A stretch of DNA of 64,000 nucleotides from Labia minor (lineage: Eukaryota > Arthropoda > Insecta > Dermaptera > Spongiphoridae), in contig OY720350.1 in NCBI GenBank assembly GCA_963082975.1, positions 8,203,488-8,267,487 of the forward strand, read 5' to 3'. Positions within the stretch are counted from its first letter, which is position 1; every line of letters starts with the position of its first letter. The notes below the pieces were generated by a model that was not told the origin of the DNA, did no database searches, and saw only the letters and a list, made by a program, of their open reading frames with translations. Positions 1 to 12,435 of this stretch are shown in pieces. The translations under genes were made by a program, and so were the position numbers.

Positions 1-1613
1 CATCTCAAAACAAAATACCTCATTTTGTGTTTAAAAGCAAAATTATTTCTAAAAATTATCTGAATTTTTATAAATAATTTATTAATTTAATTCATTAATA
101 AATTAAAAAAATTTTATGTGAAATTATTATTTGAATTCTATTTGCAATCTACGAATATTTTTATTTCCAAATTAATTATTTTATTAATTGAATTGTGCTG
201 AAGAATGGAGATTTGAATGCTTCCAGTTTTTTATCTATATAATTTTTTTTCTCAGATAAACCGAATGACAAAAGAATATTATATTATCTCAACTAAAGAA
301 CTGATTAAAGTTTAAATAAGAATTAAAAGGGGAGATGTACGTATAAGGATTGAGGGTTTGAGTTTTTGTTGTTTTTTTTTTACTTTTCTCCCCAAGAGAG
401 AGAGAGAGAGAGATTAAAATAAATTTTACCAAACTGGCTTGTGTGTGATGTGACTCTCCCTCAGTAAGCACTGATCTTTTACCTGAAGGTATTGTCTCAC
501 AGAACTCTCAAAAACCCCACCCTTCAGCCGTTATCTCATGGAAAGCTAGATTGGTACCCCCCTTGACCACCACTTGTGGACTGTGAAGGAACAACAACAA
601 AAAACAATAACGCCAAGGAGGAAGGAAAAGAAGCTAACGATGCGTATCGATGAGGTTTAAGTGAAATTTATAGGCAATAAGAGGAAAAATGATGGGGTGA
701 ATTCAAGATTGGTTGGAGTGTTGAGTCTTTTAAGGGTGAATGAAAAAAGATAAAAGTGAGATTCCAAAAAAAAGGTGAAGAAAAGATATAATAATAGGAA
801 AAGAATGATTTTCATATAAAAGAATATTGTCAAAAAATAAATGGCTTTTAAATCATCGCGGATTATAAGAAATGAATTTTTTATTTTTATAAAAGGTGTT
901 TACACACACACACACACACACACACACAATTTAAGTTATAGAACAACTATAAGAAATATTAAGAATTTGATTAAATTAACAAACAATTTCTATATTAAAA
1001 GACCAATATTCAACCCAATGTTAGTTTAAATGACATATTTTTTATTACATCAATCGATAGAGTTGTTGTTATATGTAAATAATAAATATTTATGTATTAT
1101 TTTTCATATGTATGATTTTGTTTACAATAAAATTGAAAAAATATTACTAAAAATGAATGAACATTTGTATAAAAACAAAACAAAACTGATGAATAATTTT
1201 TAAACTATTTAATGATGTAATAAACAAATATGTATGTACATATTTATAGTATGTTTATAATTAAATTAAAAAAGTAAGATTTTATATTTTGAGAATCATT
1301 ATTATTATTATTATTATTTTTTATATTATAATTCATTAAAATAATCTTTTTCATAGTATACATAGAATTTAAAATGAACAATATTTACTAAAAATATTTT
1401 AAAAACTCTATTATTATTATTAAATTAATTTATTTTAATACTGAAGGTAATCAAAGTCCTGCATCTTAGATAAGTCATAATTAATATATTTTCTTAGTTC
1501 AATGTTTCGCCATTGGAAGCGCTGCTGTTACATAGATAATATTAAATCATACAAGTGTTAGATAAATTGAAAATTACATCTTTGAATTAAAGTTTATTAT
1601 TGGCTGAGTTTAT
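1..1613. other. AT-rich non-coding DNA with one G+C-richer island
   Basis: No credible gene. An (AG)n tract lies at about 395-412, a (CA)n tract at 902-928 and an ATT run near 1300-1320. The island at about 480-660 is non-repetitive and richer in G+C. On the minus strand it contains a segment (580 down to 483) bounded by a good acceptor (pyrimidine tract ending in CACAG) and a GTAAAA donor, but all three frames are stopped, so if spliced it would be non-coding. Confidence 0.6.
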
Positions 1614-1698
1614 TTAACACGCCGGCTCCATAATTTATCTATTTATTTTATGTGGCAGCATGGCTCACCGGTGGTACATGCCGGCGGGAACGTGTTAA
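1614..1698. mobile_element. Tiny TTAA-ended palindromic MITE, copy 1
   Basis: An 85-bp element begins TTAACACG and ends CGTGTTAA, with GCCGG/CCGGC inverted repeats inside. It is bounded on both sides by TTAA, the target duplicated by piggyBac-type transposases. A second copy in inverted orientation lies at 8421-8510. This copy lacks about six bases of one arm (the GGGAA block next to the end). It is too short to encode anything. Assignment to piggyBac rests only on the TTAA ends. Confidence 0.6.
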
Positions 1699-2523
1699 TT
1701 CAACAAATTCAAAAATAGCAATGGGAGAAAGATAAAATTTGACTACATATTTTCATAAATGTCACATTTATAATTTATGAATTATTTTTTCCTTAAATTT
1801 GAATTTTTATTTCTAATATTCATTACTATAAATCGATAATTAATTAATTTGACATAAATAGGTTTAAATTTGAATTTGTATAAAATGATGGTTATAATTT
1901 AAATTCTTATCTAATTGAATTTTTTTTTATTATTAACCATTTCTAGTGTAGTTTAATGAAGGATATGTATATAAAATATGAAATAATCGGTAAACTCTTT
2001 CGAAGTCATTCTTTTATCTAATTTTTTTGTAAAAAATTGCATAAGAGAATGTTTTGGCAATTAAATTGAAATTATCATTAATGATGATGTGTGTGATTAG
2101 AGAAAAGAGAAGAACAATATATATAGTAATTTTTGAATTGATAAAAGAGACCTAACGGGTAATTCTGACTTTGGATATTATAAATTTTATGTATAGAGTA
2201 TATATATTAGTTGGTAAGGTACATATGTTGAGTGGGTGGGCAGCTGCTGATTGGCGGGCCACGACAGATGACAGAAGCCTCGTCGAGTGTCAGAATTAAT
2301 TGCCTAATGAATTAAACAGGCGTTATTGTGCGTAACCTTGCGTGACTCGTTCCAAGTATCAAATACATGGATACATTTTTAATCGAATGGAAGATACTAA
2401 ATTTATTATTATTACCTCCAAAGAATATAAACGGTGACATTTATCTAATACTAGAAATTTTTTTTTTGATTATTAATTGTATATTTGGAATAGTTGTCAT
2501 TTATCTTATCTTATTAGCAAAAA

Positions 2524-2562
<39 letters not shown>

Positions 2563-2643
2563 TTTTTGATATATTAAACCGCTTGAAAGATTTTTTTTTG
2601 AAATTAACACCATAGATAATTTTTATAAAGAAAAATCGATCGT
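1699..2643. other. AT-rich DNA with an island at 2224-2350
   Basis: No gene seen. The 2224-2350 stretch is non-repetitive and markedly richer in G+C, with homeodomain-type TAAT cores close to its right half; it could be a regulatory element. A (TA)n microsatellite lies at 2527-2557. Confidence 0.4.
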
Positions 2644-2797
2644 ATTGGTTTCAGCCTCGGGAAAAATCATCTTTATTAGTTTTTTCTTAATTTAAAATAG
2701 GAAATTTAAATGACGTCAGCAACTATGTCAGACAGCGGTTCCTAAAATACAAAATATTTCTGGCCATACTTTCAGTGCAATTAATAGGTACGTTTAA
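2644..2797 (+). repeat. Dispersed repeat R1, partial copy
   Basis: A partial copy of the repeat called R1 here (other copies near 8.05, 10.2, 16.0, 19.4, 26.0, 27.4 and 55.4 kb). Recognisable marks are the 'cctcgggaaaaatcat' block, a TGACGTCA-type core and the 'gcattaataggtacgttt' block, in the same order as in the 10.2-kb copy. Confidence 0.6.
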
Positions 2798-3660
2798 GGG
2801 ATGTATGTTTTTATGACTATTTTTTTTTAAATTTGTTCTTTTAAATTATTTGTACGGCAGCTCGGTGAAGCAGGTATTAAATATTATAATTCAAATTTTT
2901 GAAAAAAAATGCTTGTATGAAAAATTTTATTGATATTAATATTCTATTTGGTGTATACAAAAATCTATAAAATCATTTATTACATCAGTGTTTATAACTA
3001 TTTAGATACTACATTTTTTTAACGAAAATACTTGTCTCTGTCACCCTTGCACTTTCAATATTGTTTTTATTATTAATATCAAATAATGTCACTTTATTAT
3101 TAGCAGACTATGTTTAAAATGAGTTTTATTTTTATGAATTATTTAAAAAAAAAAAAAAATAAAATAAAAATATAAGTATATTATATTCAGTTTTATATAT
3201 AATTTGTTTTAATTTTTATTAGTTGATTGATTGATTGATATATTATTATATATTATTATAATATCTTAAATAAAAAATAGTAATGGTGGGGATTTGGATT
3301 CTGGATAGGCCAGACGTTGGTTGGTTGGGTGTACCACATCGAGTTATAGTCTCTGAAGTTGTCAAGGACCGGTCCAACACAAACACACAGACACAACTGC
3401 AATCGCAGCCCTATAGGATGCCAAAAGAGGGAGTAAGAGAAAGAGAGAGTGAAACAAGAAGAATAGGAACGACCGCCGGAATCTGAAGAGTTCTCTCTCC
3501 CGCCAAGGATTTCCACTGATTGTGAACTATACAACATTGATCAAATTATATAACCGAAAGACCGAAACAAATATATATATATATATATATTTTATAGGAA
3601 TTATTTTTTTTTAAATGAGAGAAGAATTTTTCGTTGAAGGACAAATTCCTCTTCTTTTTT
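2798..3660. other. AT-rich DNA with an island at 3283-3540
   Basis: No gene recognised. At 3283-3540 a non-repetitive segment richer in G+C has short open frames on both strands, but none resembles a known protein and no splice signals single out one of them. A (TA)n tract lies at about 3572-3590. The island could be a conserved non-coding element or untranslated exon. Confidence 0.4.
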
Positions 3661-3764
3661 ACTATCTCGTCAGAGTTAGTATTGCGATCATGAAAACTTT
3701 CGATGTCGAGATTTTGATGTTTTTATACGTTTTGAAGGTTCCTGAGTCATTTTTACTAAGGCTG

Positions 3765-3797
<33 letters not shown>

Positions 3798-4258
3798 CTG
3801 TAAGTGTGTATGTATGTACGCAAAAACGGTTTGAGCTAGAATAATGAAATTTGGTACATGGGCATTATTCAAAATTTGTAGTTTTCTATCAACTTTTGAG
3901 AAATGTAGCTTAACCGGAAGAGGGTCATTACCTACCACGTTTTGATTTAAACTGACCGTAAAAATAAAGTTATATTTTTGATATTATCACATGATTAAAA
4001 ATTGTATAAAACTGCTATATTGAACAGCTTGATTGAATTACTGAAAGTACCAGAATTAATTTTTTAACACTGCAAATCTCACCCGCCAACACGTGACGTG
4101 GTGCCATCAACAAAGAGCCAAACATGCGCTGATTTAATAGATATTATTTATTAATTTTAATTTATAATTTATAATTAATTAAATATAATTTAAATATAAT
4201 ATATTATGTTATTTAATCCATTTCAAATTGCGAGATAGTCGAGTGGAGACACTCCAGC
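3661..4258 (+). repeat. Dispersed repeat R2, copy 1
   Basis: About 600 bp that match 57,251-57,952 over most of their length: the 'gatgtcgagattttgatg' block, a microsatellite (here CT then TG), 'aaaacggtttgagctagaa', 'atgaaatttggt', the CCGGAAG block, and the terminal 'gagtggagacactccag'. The middle resembles R1 (aaatttggt and ccggaag), so the two families may be related. No coding capacity is visible. The microsatellite differs between copies (CT/TG here, GT there). Confidence 0.7.
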
Positions 4259-7189
4259 TTATTTTTAATAAAATTGATTTTTATATTTTTATTTTTTTGT
4301 TTATTTTAAATATTTACATGTATTTGTATTTGGATATAATTTATATTTTTAAATAAATTTATAATAAAAATTTTATAGTTTTAAATGTTCATACGATTAT
4401 TCAAATGTTATTTAATTGTGTTTTGTATTAAAGATTTAACCTTGGATTTATCATTTACAGATAGAATTATAATTATAATTCTTTCCCCCTTTCTTTTTTT
4501 GAATATCTTCTGTCACCCCACCCCCTCTCCTCCTTTTTCTTCAGAAAGAAACGACATATTAAAAAAAAAATAAGTTAAATAAATATTAAATTTAAAGATA
4601 GTGTCCTTAATGTTTATCAAGATGAAGAGAAAAACTGTCACCCAAGATATTTATAATCCTACAAATTTATTGTATATACGTTTATATGTGTTTAAGAGTA
4701 AGATATATTATATATGAGTATAGATAGTATATCGCAAGTATAATTAAAAAATTCGAGGTGAAAATATTTCCGGCATTCCCGGAAGGTTGTAAGTGATCGT
4801 CATCTGGCCATAACACTAAGAATAAGAGAGAGGGTGAGGTGAGAGAAAAACTTTTATTTAATTTTCACATTTCAAGATTATTTTTAAATTTAATTCAAAT
4901 ATTAGTCGTATTATTATATTTTAATATATTAAAATTATATAGAGATGTCCGGGAAACTCAAGTGCTACCATGGCAACCGATAACAACGGATTTCAAATTT
5001 GACTCTACTTTTTAGTTAGAAAAATTTTTTTTCCAGAATGCCACCGAAAAAATCAAATTTAAGTAAAGTAATAATCGTAGCCCTTGCATAATCTCGGGCG
5101 CTCCAAAATTTCGCATAGACAGCGATGAAAATAACTTAAATATCTTATTTAACAACTATTGAATTATTTGATTTTTATTTAAATATTTAAATTATTATTT
5201 AAATTATATATTTATATATATAGACAGGCAACAGCCTAAAGATTAGCGCAACCAACAAATGTCAATATTAAACATTAATTTATCGACAAAAGAGATCATT
5301 TTTTTGATTTTTTAATATCCACGACCAGAACAACATCAAAACAAAAATTAAAGAAAACTCCACTGAAGGCAGATTACTAAAAAAATGATCATTAGGTATA
5401 CGAAAAATATTGTTTTCAAAGAAATATTTAATTAATTACTACAAGCCACGATAAATTAATTTTAAACTTAAATTGCAAACACCGTTTGCAACGGGTTCAA
5501 CTAGTATGAATATATAAAGTTACGAAGAGAAAAATTATAAATAAAACTCATATGAGAGATGGATTTATATTAAAGAATTATTTTGAACGACAGTTGTTGC
5601 ATTTTTATTTTTTTTTTTTTTTTTATTTTTTTATTTTCACTTTCTTGATGACAGTTAACGCACGGATGGTGGAGGGGAAAAAAAAATAAATGAAAATTAA
5701 CTTAAATTAGAGAGTTGTATTAAAATTAATATAAAGAAAGAATAATTAAATTAATAATACTAAATAATAATAAATAATGAAATGTCATTTTTATCTAGGC
5801 AGCAGATACTATTAATATTTTATACACATTACTAATATTAATATTAATATATGTAAGTAACTAAGTAAGTATATGCAAAAACAAAAGATTAAATTTCTAA
5901 ATAAATTTTTTCTTGAGTAATTAATTAATTAAACATTAATATTAAATAATTGATATTTAATATATATATATTTAAATAAAAATATTCATATATTAATCAA
6001 TTTTTATTTTTTTTTAAACTAAAACAGTATATATTATATATATATGCCAATTAGAATAATTCATTTGTTATAATTAGAATAGCATTAAGTGAACATATGA
6101 GCTGTATTGACATATAATTATAAATTTAATTTGTTATGAAGATCATCATTTAACGAATAGAAGATTGAAGTAGAAGAGTAAGAGGAGTGATAAATTGCTC
6201 TTCCTACCTGTTGCACGTCACGTTGCAACTAATGTTGACCTCAGAATGTTACACCAAATCTGACTAGTACACCCACTCACGAAGTGGTCATCCAAAAAGA
6301 CATAAAAATCCAAAAAAAAAATGTCACAATCACCAAATATGAAATAAACACATATAAAAACAAGAACAATTGAAAAAACACAAAACTTATTTGCGTATTC
6401 AAGAAAAAGTAAAATGTTCAATGTTGGTGCATTCCTGGTATTTGAAATAGAATTCTGGATGGCGTTTAGTGGCTGTTGTTGGTCGGCTTAACAAGTTGAA
6501 TGTCTGACGGGCGACGAGAACGGGGAATGCGGCCCGAAGAACCCCGGCTAGCAACCTACCCAGCCTTACCTGCTATCACCCCTCCCCCTCCCCTTTCACT
6601 CTTCCCTTCAAACAACTACCGCCCCGCCATTCTCTCCCCTTCATACACTCACAATTCAACTTCAATACTTCACTTGAATATTGTTACATGAAGGATTTTG
6701 AAAATGAATAAATCTTATCGAGGATTCTAATAACCCTAATCAGCTTATTCTAAAATAAATTTAAATAAATGATAGATATTTATATATATATATTTTATTA
6801 ATTATTTGTTTTAATTTAAAAAATATATATTTTACAATTCTATATTTCATTTTCAACTAAAAAATATAAAAATAATATAATAAAGAGGATGAAAAATCGA
6901 TTTCAATTTGTCAAAAGAGCGAACAGACAGACAGACACCAAGTGAAGTTGAGAAAAACGTTATAAAAAAGATAACTTTTTCAATACTTTTGTAAATTACC
7001 TAAAATGTTATATCTATAATATTATTTTACATTATATATAATCTTTATAAGTAAGAACACGTAATATTTATCTCTTTATATCTTTTAATTATAATAAACA
7101 CAATATATATATATATATATTTACATAACTTAAATTTTCTTTTATTAAATACAATATTTAACTTTGAAAAATTAAAATTAACAAATTTT
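4259..7189. other. AT-rich DNA, no gene recognised
   Basis: Mostly very A+T-rich with homopolymer and TA tracts. Islands richer in G+C lie at about 4750-4860, 4940-5110 and 6170-6690. The last contains a 63-codon open frame from 6500 that starts MSDGRRERGM and turns into low-complexity proline/serine; I do not recognise it and see no supporting splice structure. Confidence 0.5.
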
Positions 7190-8765
7190 ATATATAAAAA
7201 TATCAAATTTAAAAAAAATATTTTTATGTAAACACTCAAATTGATTGATTTTAGAAAGGACAAGAAAAAAATATGAGCTGTGACCAGGCACAGAACCGAC
7301 CGACGATTTGAAATAAATTAATTTCTAAACAACATTATATACAGTATATATATATATATATAAAAAGTATCAAAAAATTAATTTTATATACTTAATAAGA
7401 TATACCCGAGGAATATGACGCACAATTCGTGTTTTTGAAAAATCTCAATTGTTAATTTGTTGATGATTATTTATTGATGTTAATGGTACCTATGAATATT
7501 AGATATTCACAGCTTTATACTTAAAATAAGATCTAGTAAAATTTACTAGTAAATAAAAAAAATCAACTCTTGCGCAATATCTCTAACAGGGGTCATAATA
7601 TTGTGGAGCCGGTGTGGAGGATATTGCTTATGGGAAATTACATGTAAAATTAAAATAAGAATTGTTGAAATGTTTAAATATTTAATTAGATAAGAGTTTT
7701 AAGAATTAAAAAAGTACATAATTTAAAAAATACATTCTAAAATCTTAAATTAAAAAAAAAAATTATTTGAATTTTAAAATTATGGGTTAATAAGAATGAT
7801 TTGAAATTTAATTGTAATTTTTAAGTGAGGAATAAAAAGAGTAATTGAAAAAAAAATATTTTTATTAGTTTTTATTAAGTTTATCTTTGATTCAAACAAT
7901 AATTAATTTTTCTAAAGAATTTAATAAATTTAGAAATAAAAATGTTAATGAGACAATCAACCATTTTCGATTATAAAAACTGGAAATATTAATTATTAAT
8001 TGAGACATGTACAAAATTAAATTAAATTATTTAACATTTTCAGGCACCTTTTTTATTATCGACCGACAATAGGAAGGGAAGGTATTGTTTTCACACAAAA
8101 TTTCATATGTGGAGATTTATACATCGAATCATGCATTTTCTTAACAGAAAAAAGTTTTTTTAGCATGATGTCTGTCCATTTGTCACACTGTTCGTCCGTC
8201 CGTCTGTCCGTCTGTGTGTCTGTATAAACGTGTCTAACTTCAACAGCTCAACTGATTTTGATAAAATTTGGTATATTTAATTAATGCATCAGGAGCATGA
8301 ATTCATTAACTTTTGGTGCAAATCTGGAATCCGGAAGTGGTAATTTACAAAGTATTAATTTTTTACTCATTGTCAGATAATATTTCACTTAAAATATAGT
8401 AGTGATAAATAATTGATTAATTAACACGTTTCCGCCGGCATATACCACCGGTGGCTCATGCCGCCACATAAATATATCGACAAATTATGGAACCGGCGGG
8501 AACGTGTTAAATTAAAAATAAAAACGAACATAATATAATTTAGTCATTTTAATTCAAGTTTTAAAAATATATTTTTTTGATTCTTTATATATAAATATAT
8601 ACGGTATATATTGGAAATTAATTTATTTCAAATCGTAGGTCGGTCTGGCCTGGTCACAGCTCATATATTTTTTCTTGTATTTTTTCTAAAATCAATCAAT
8701 TTGAGTGTTTATATAAAAATATTCTTATTAATTTTATATTTTTAAATTATAAATTTTAGTTTATA
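7190..8765. repeat. Long inverted-repeat element carrying R1 ends
   Basis: The left arm (about 7190-7400) and right arm (about 8560-8765) are inverted copies of each other: the stretch reading aaacactcaaattgattgat, then ATGAGCTGTGACCAGG, then 'gaccgac.gatttgaaataaattaattt' recurs in reverse complement on the right. Between them lie R1-type sequence (8050-8400, with the Tctgtccgtccgtctgtccg tract) and the TTAA MITE copy at 8421-8510. There is no transposase. It looks like a non-autonomous fold-back element. Confidence 0.65.
8421..8510. mobile_element. Tiny TTAA-ended palindromic MITE, copy 2
   Basis: A 90-bp copy of the 1614-1698 element in opposite orientation, with both arms complete: TTAACACGTTTCCGCCGG at the left and CCGGCGGGAACGTGTTAA at the right, and TTAA as shared ends. 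The middle 'ccaccggtgg' is itself palindromic. It is nested within the 7.2-8.8 kb inverted-repeat element, so it inserted later than that element formed or travelled with it. Confidence 0.65.
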
Positions 8766-9834
8766 TAATATATATATCATAAATGCAAGCAGATAAGTAA
8801 AAGTGATAATTTCAAAAATATGAATTTTCCGTTGATATATATGAATATAATTTTTTTTAGCTTTATAAGATAAACAACAAAAACAATCGTTGTGGAACTA
8901 AATAAATAATGATTTGAACTGATTATTCAAATTTATTTGCTATTATTTCTTATTTAGTTATTATCCTAATTTTTTCATTTTAAAAATAAAAATCACGTGC
9001 ATATCGTGAAAATGATTAAATTGTTTTGTTCAGAAAATTATATCCGTTCTTTTTTTTGTAGTGATAGCTAAAACAGAAATAAATCTTTTTTAACCAATTT
9101 TGTTTTTTGTAGATGTATATCCCATGAAATTTGTCTCCGCAATAGGTCAATTGGAGGATGTCCTCTGATCCTTTTTTATTCCCTCCCCTTCTTATTCACT
9201 CACCCCTTAACATACGATACAAACCAAAAAAACACTTTAGTTACTTTCCCACTCGTAATTCCATCATATTTTTGTTTTCCTTTTCCCGTTTTTAAAAGTA
9301 AAAGTTTTTATTCAGATGAATGACTTTTGGTTGAAAAAAGCCTTTACTTATCCATTTCCTGCATTTATTAAAATATATTTCTTTATAATATATACCTACA
9401 TATATATACATTAAAAAAGAATTTTTCAGACCCTATTTAGAAACTGATTTATTTTCAGCACCTTTCGTAATAAAAAAAACACCCCTCTAAATATCTTGGA
9501 ATTGATTTTAAAATACAATGATCACCAACTAACCTTTTTTTTCTATAGAATAATTCATTTTTAATATGTAGTTTTTTTTTTATATATATATACATATATT
9601 TTTATTAAATGAATAAAGTTTATGTAAATAAGAAATAAATAAATTTTCATTTTTTTTTTTTGGTAAATTCAAATTATATATTTTATAAATCTATGTATTA
9701 ATCATTTCACTTAATATACTAATTTTATTTCAATTTTCAATATTTTTTTTTCATTATTTTCACTTTCATATCGAGAATTTTATTTTGAAATATCAATTAT
9801 TCTATTCTTTTATCAATTGAAATTTTAGTTATCT
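8766..9834. other. AT-rich non-coding DNA
   Basis: No gene, RNA gene or recognisable element. Homopolymer T runs and TA tracts dominate. Confidence 0.6.
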
Positions 9835-9852
9835 ATGAAATAATATTCTTAA

Positions 9853-10107
9853 ACGCCATTGGGGGTGCGGGTAGCGAACCTGTCTCACATTCACAGGGTC
9901 CCGGGTTCAAGTCCCGGGCCTGGCAAGGGAATTTCCCTAGCTGGGTCTATGGGACAGAGTCAACCCAGCCTCCGGGAACAACATTGGGGAAAAGCTAGGT
10001 AAAGGTTAAGAGGATCCGTTCTACTGATCATAGGACACCTCATTGATATAACCGGCTTGATAGGCGTTGTCCTTGCGTAGGACGTACAAAGTCAGAGGAT
10101 TTTTTTT
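9853..10107 (+). mobile_element. tRNA-derived SINE with 18-bp target duplication
   Basis: A 255-bp retroposon. The head is tRNA-like: a perfect T-arm (CCGGG-TTCAAGT-CCCGG) holds a B-box-like GGTTCAAGTCC at 9904-9914. The tRNA-unrelated body follows (blocks 'gggaatttccctagctggg', 'ggaacaacattggggaaaagct', 'ttgataggcgttgtcc') and ends in a T-run after 'aaagtcagagg'. It is flanked by perfect 18-bp direct repeats, ATGAAATAATATTCTTAA, at 9835-9852 and 10108-10125, which mark LINE-mediated insertion. Related copies lie at 55,497-55,730 and 59,918-60,189, with a fragment at 57,967-58,085. The perfect duplication suggests this copy is fairly young. Confidence 0.85.
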
Positions 10108-10220
10108 ATGAAATAATATTCTTAATTTGAAAGTCTCTTTTCTATTTTTTCTATTTTAAATTTTGAATTATATATATTTTTATTTATTATCAGTTCTAAA
10201 TAATTTAATTATTTAATATG

Positions 10221-10600
10221 AACCGGAAGTGGTAGTCTTACCGATCGATTATAGGAAGGGAAGGGTTATTTTCACACCAAATTTCACTTGAGGAGATTTT
10301 TTTACATATCACCACGAATCATGCACTTTGTATTGGTTTTATCCTCGGGAAAATCATATTTATTAGTTTTTTCTTGATTTAAAATTATATGACGTCACTC
10401 AGCCCTTCATAACGTCACAGCCAGCGGCTCCTTATATATTATAAATAAAAGAAAATTAAAAATATTTATGTTATATGCCTATCTGTTTTTTATTGCATTA
10501 ATAGATACATTTAAATTATTTGAAATTGTTTCTGTAGCTGGAAATTTATTTATTTCAAACCGTCGGTCGGTTCTGCGCCTGGCCACAGAACAACTTATTT
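10221..10600 (+). repeat. Dispersed repeat R1 copy
   Basis: Starts at 'aaccggaagtggtagtctta', runs through 'accgatcgattataggaaggg', 'atttcac..gaggagattttt', 'catatcaccacgaatcatgcac', two 'acgtca' boxes and the 'gcattaatagatac' block, and ends at 'cgtcggtcggttctgcgcctggccacag' (in reverse, the ACCGACCGACG-type end). It has no coding capacity. It matches 16,260-16,525 closely and the reverse of 19,413-19,765 and 26,037-26,392. Confidence 0.7.
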
Positions 10601-11724
10601 TTTATAAAATTTATAAAAAAATTTTTTTATAAAATTGAAAGAAATGTATTTAATTTTCAAATATGTTAGTTTCAAGTTTAATAAATTTAAAATTTCTTTA
10701 TCATATTCTTTTAAAAAATGAGTCAATTGATAATATTCTGAATGGAATTGGCGGTGAAATAAAAAGTGAAATGCTACAATGCTTTGCTGGTTTTGTCTCT
10801 CATTTCCTATTTCACCTTTTGATTAAAATAATAGCATTTTTCTTCGTCTATTATTCATTGACTATTATTTACTTATTTTATATTTCGAAGCGATTGTTCT
10901 AAAACGACCGCTTTTTCTTCTTTTCTATCCGTAGTTCCTTTTTAATAATTTTCATCAAAGCGTTGTCCACCTTAAAGTGTATTTCCGTGAACAAACCTCC
11001 ATAATGGGGTTAGAAAGTCAGTGGGGGTTCAAATGTCGTCTAGCGAGACGACCAACAGATGAAATGAAAAGATGTATGTATAAGAGAAAGGCGAAAAAAG
11101 GGGTTATCAAAAGTCAAGATCAGGAGACGGGAACGGAAACAAACAACTCTCGACCAGTCAGCCAATTCAATTGCAATTTAATCATCTAACAAACACAATT
11201 AAAAAGAAGGGGGTTCCGAACAATAAAACTTTAATTGAATTATCTTGAAATGTATATAAATATCACCAAGGGGGGGGGGGGGAGGTTTGACAAAGGGAAT
11301 TAAAAAGGAACATAAGAGACAAAAGGGCAAAGGAGTAAAATCACTTCCACCGCCTCAAACCAATATTGTATTTTTTTTATCCATACCATAAAATTAATAA
11401 AAGATTCATAAGAGATTGAATATAAATTGATCTTTATAAATAAAAAAAAATCAATAAATTTTATACTAGAAGGCATCTAAAATTAATTTTAATTAAATAT
11501 TATCGGAAATACAACACAAATTTTTAAAATATTTAAAATATTCAAAAAATTATTTCATTTTTACCATCAGTGGATTTAATTATATTTTTCTTGTCCAAAT
11601 TCATAATTAAATCACTTTTCTGACAACGGTTTGATCAAAATAAGAGGTAATTATTCAGGTAAACTCATTTTCGTGGATTTGGATAATACTTAACCAATGG
11701 GTTTCTTTTGCAATTCTAAATAAA
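10601..11724. other. AT-rich DNA with an island at 10,900-11,200
   Basis: No gene recognised. The island at about 10,900-11,200 is non-repetitive, and its open frame from 10,977 (70 codons) has no recognisable product. A run of 13 G residues lies at 11,270-11,282. Confidence 0.4.
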
Positions 11725-12085
11725 CTTTTCTTATGAAATTTTTCCCAGCATCTTCTGGTTTTCGAGATAAAAATTACTAAAATTTAATAATATAAATTCA
11801 TTGATATTCTATTTAGTAAGCATGTTTTATTCATTTGGCATCAGATGGCGCACTAATTATAGGTTTTTATAACTTCGGTTTGGATTTATAAAATTATATC
11901 CAAACCGAACTTATAAATACCTAAAATTAGTGAATAAGTGAATAATTAGTGAATTAGTCAATAAATCACTACTTAATGGCACATTTCGACGTTCATAATA
12001 CTAATCTTTCAAACTTAAAAAATCTTTATTTTAATAATTTTTATCTCGAAAACTAGAAGATGCCGGGAAAATTTCATAAGAAAAG
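11725..12085. repeat. Fold-back inverted-repeat element
   Basis: The left arm from 11,725 (cttttcttatgaaatttttc, then cagcatcttctggttttcgaga) is mirrored by the right arm ending at 12,085. A second, inner hairpin at about 11,856-11,925 pairs 'ttcggtttggat' with 'atccaaaccgaa'. No coding capacity. It abuts a mariner transposase fragment on its right, and may be the rearranged end of that transposon or an independent MITE. Confidence 0.55.
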
Positions 12086-12435
12086 ATCGGAATTGTGGAA
12101 AAACAAATCATGGATACTGCCTCACGATAATGCACCTGATCACCCATCAATGCTTGTTCGTGATTCTTTGGCCAAAAACTACACCATAACCATGCCTTAA
12201 CCACCGTATTCACCAGATTTAGCTCCCTGCAACTTTCTCGTATTCCGAAAACTGAAGAAACCAATGAAGGGAAAGCGTTTTGCTACAATTGATAAGATAA
12301 AGTCGGAATCGAAGAACGAGCTGAAAAGCGAATTTCAAAAGTGCATTATATTTGAGGGGAATTACTTTGAAGGGGGACAAAATGGATATTGATGAATAGA
12401 TAAATACTTTTCGAAATAATTCAAAATTCACCTTT
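12086..12435 (+). pseudogene. Mariner transposase C-terminal relic
   Basis: Translation across frame breaks gives a recognisable mariner-family (DD34D type) transposase end: 'HDNAPDHPS' (second catalytic Asp region), 'PPYSPDLAPCNFLVF' (third catalytic Asp region), 'KGKRFATIDKIKSES' and a C-terminal 'YFEGG' motif. In-frame stops occur (for example just before PPYSPDLAP), and the N-terminal two thirds are absent. It is non-functional. The left neighbour is a fold-back element; no matching right terminal repeat was found. Confidence 0.8.

Noticed and set aside
6500..6691. Open frame MSDGRRERGM in a G+C-richer island
   Set aside because: Short, turns into low-complexity proline/serine, no recognisable domain and no splice support.
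9859..9925. tRNA-like sequence with a perfect T-arm
   Set aside because: It is the head of a SINE with an 18-bp target duplication and a tRNA-unrelated body, and related copies exist; not a functional tRNA gene.
11270..11282. Run of thirteen G residues
   Set aside because: A lone homopolymer; a second at 48.15 kb. No further structure; could be a sequencing feature.
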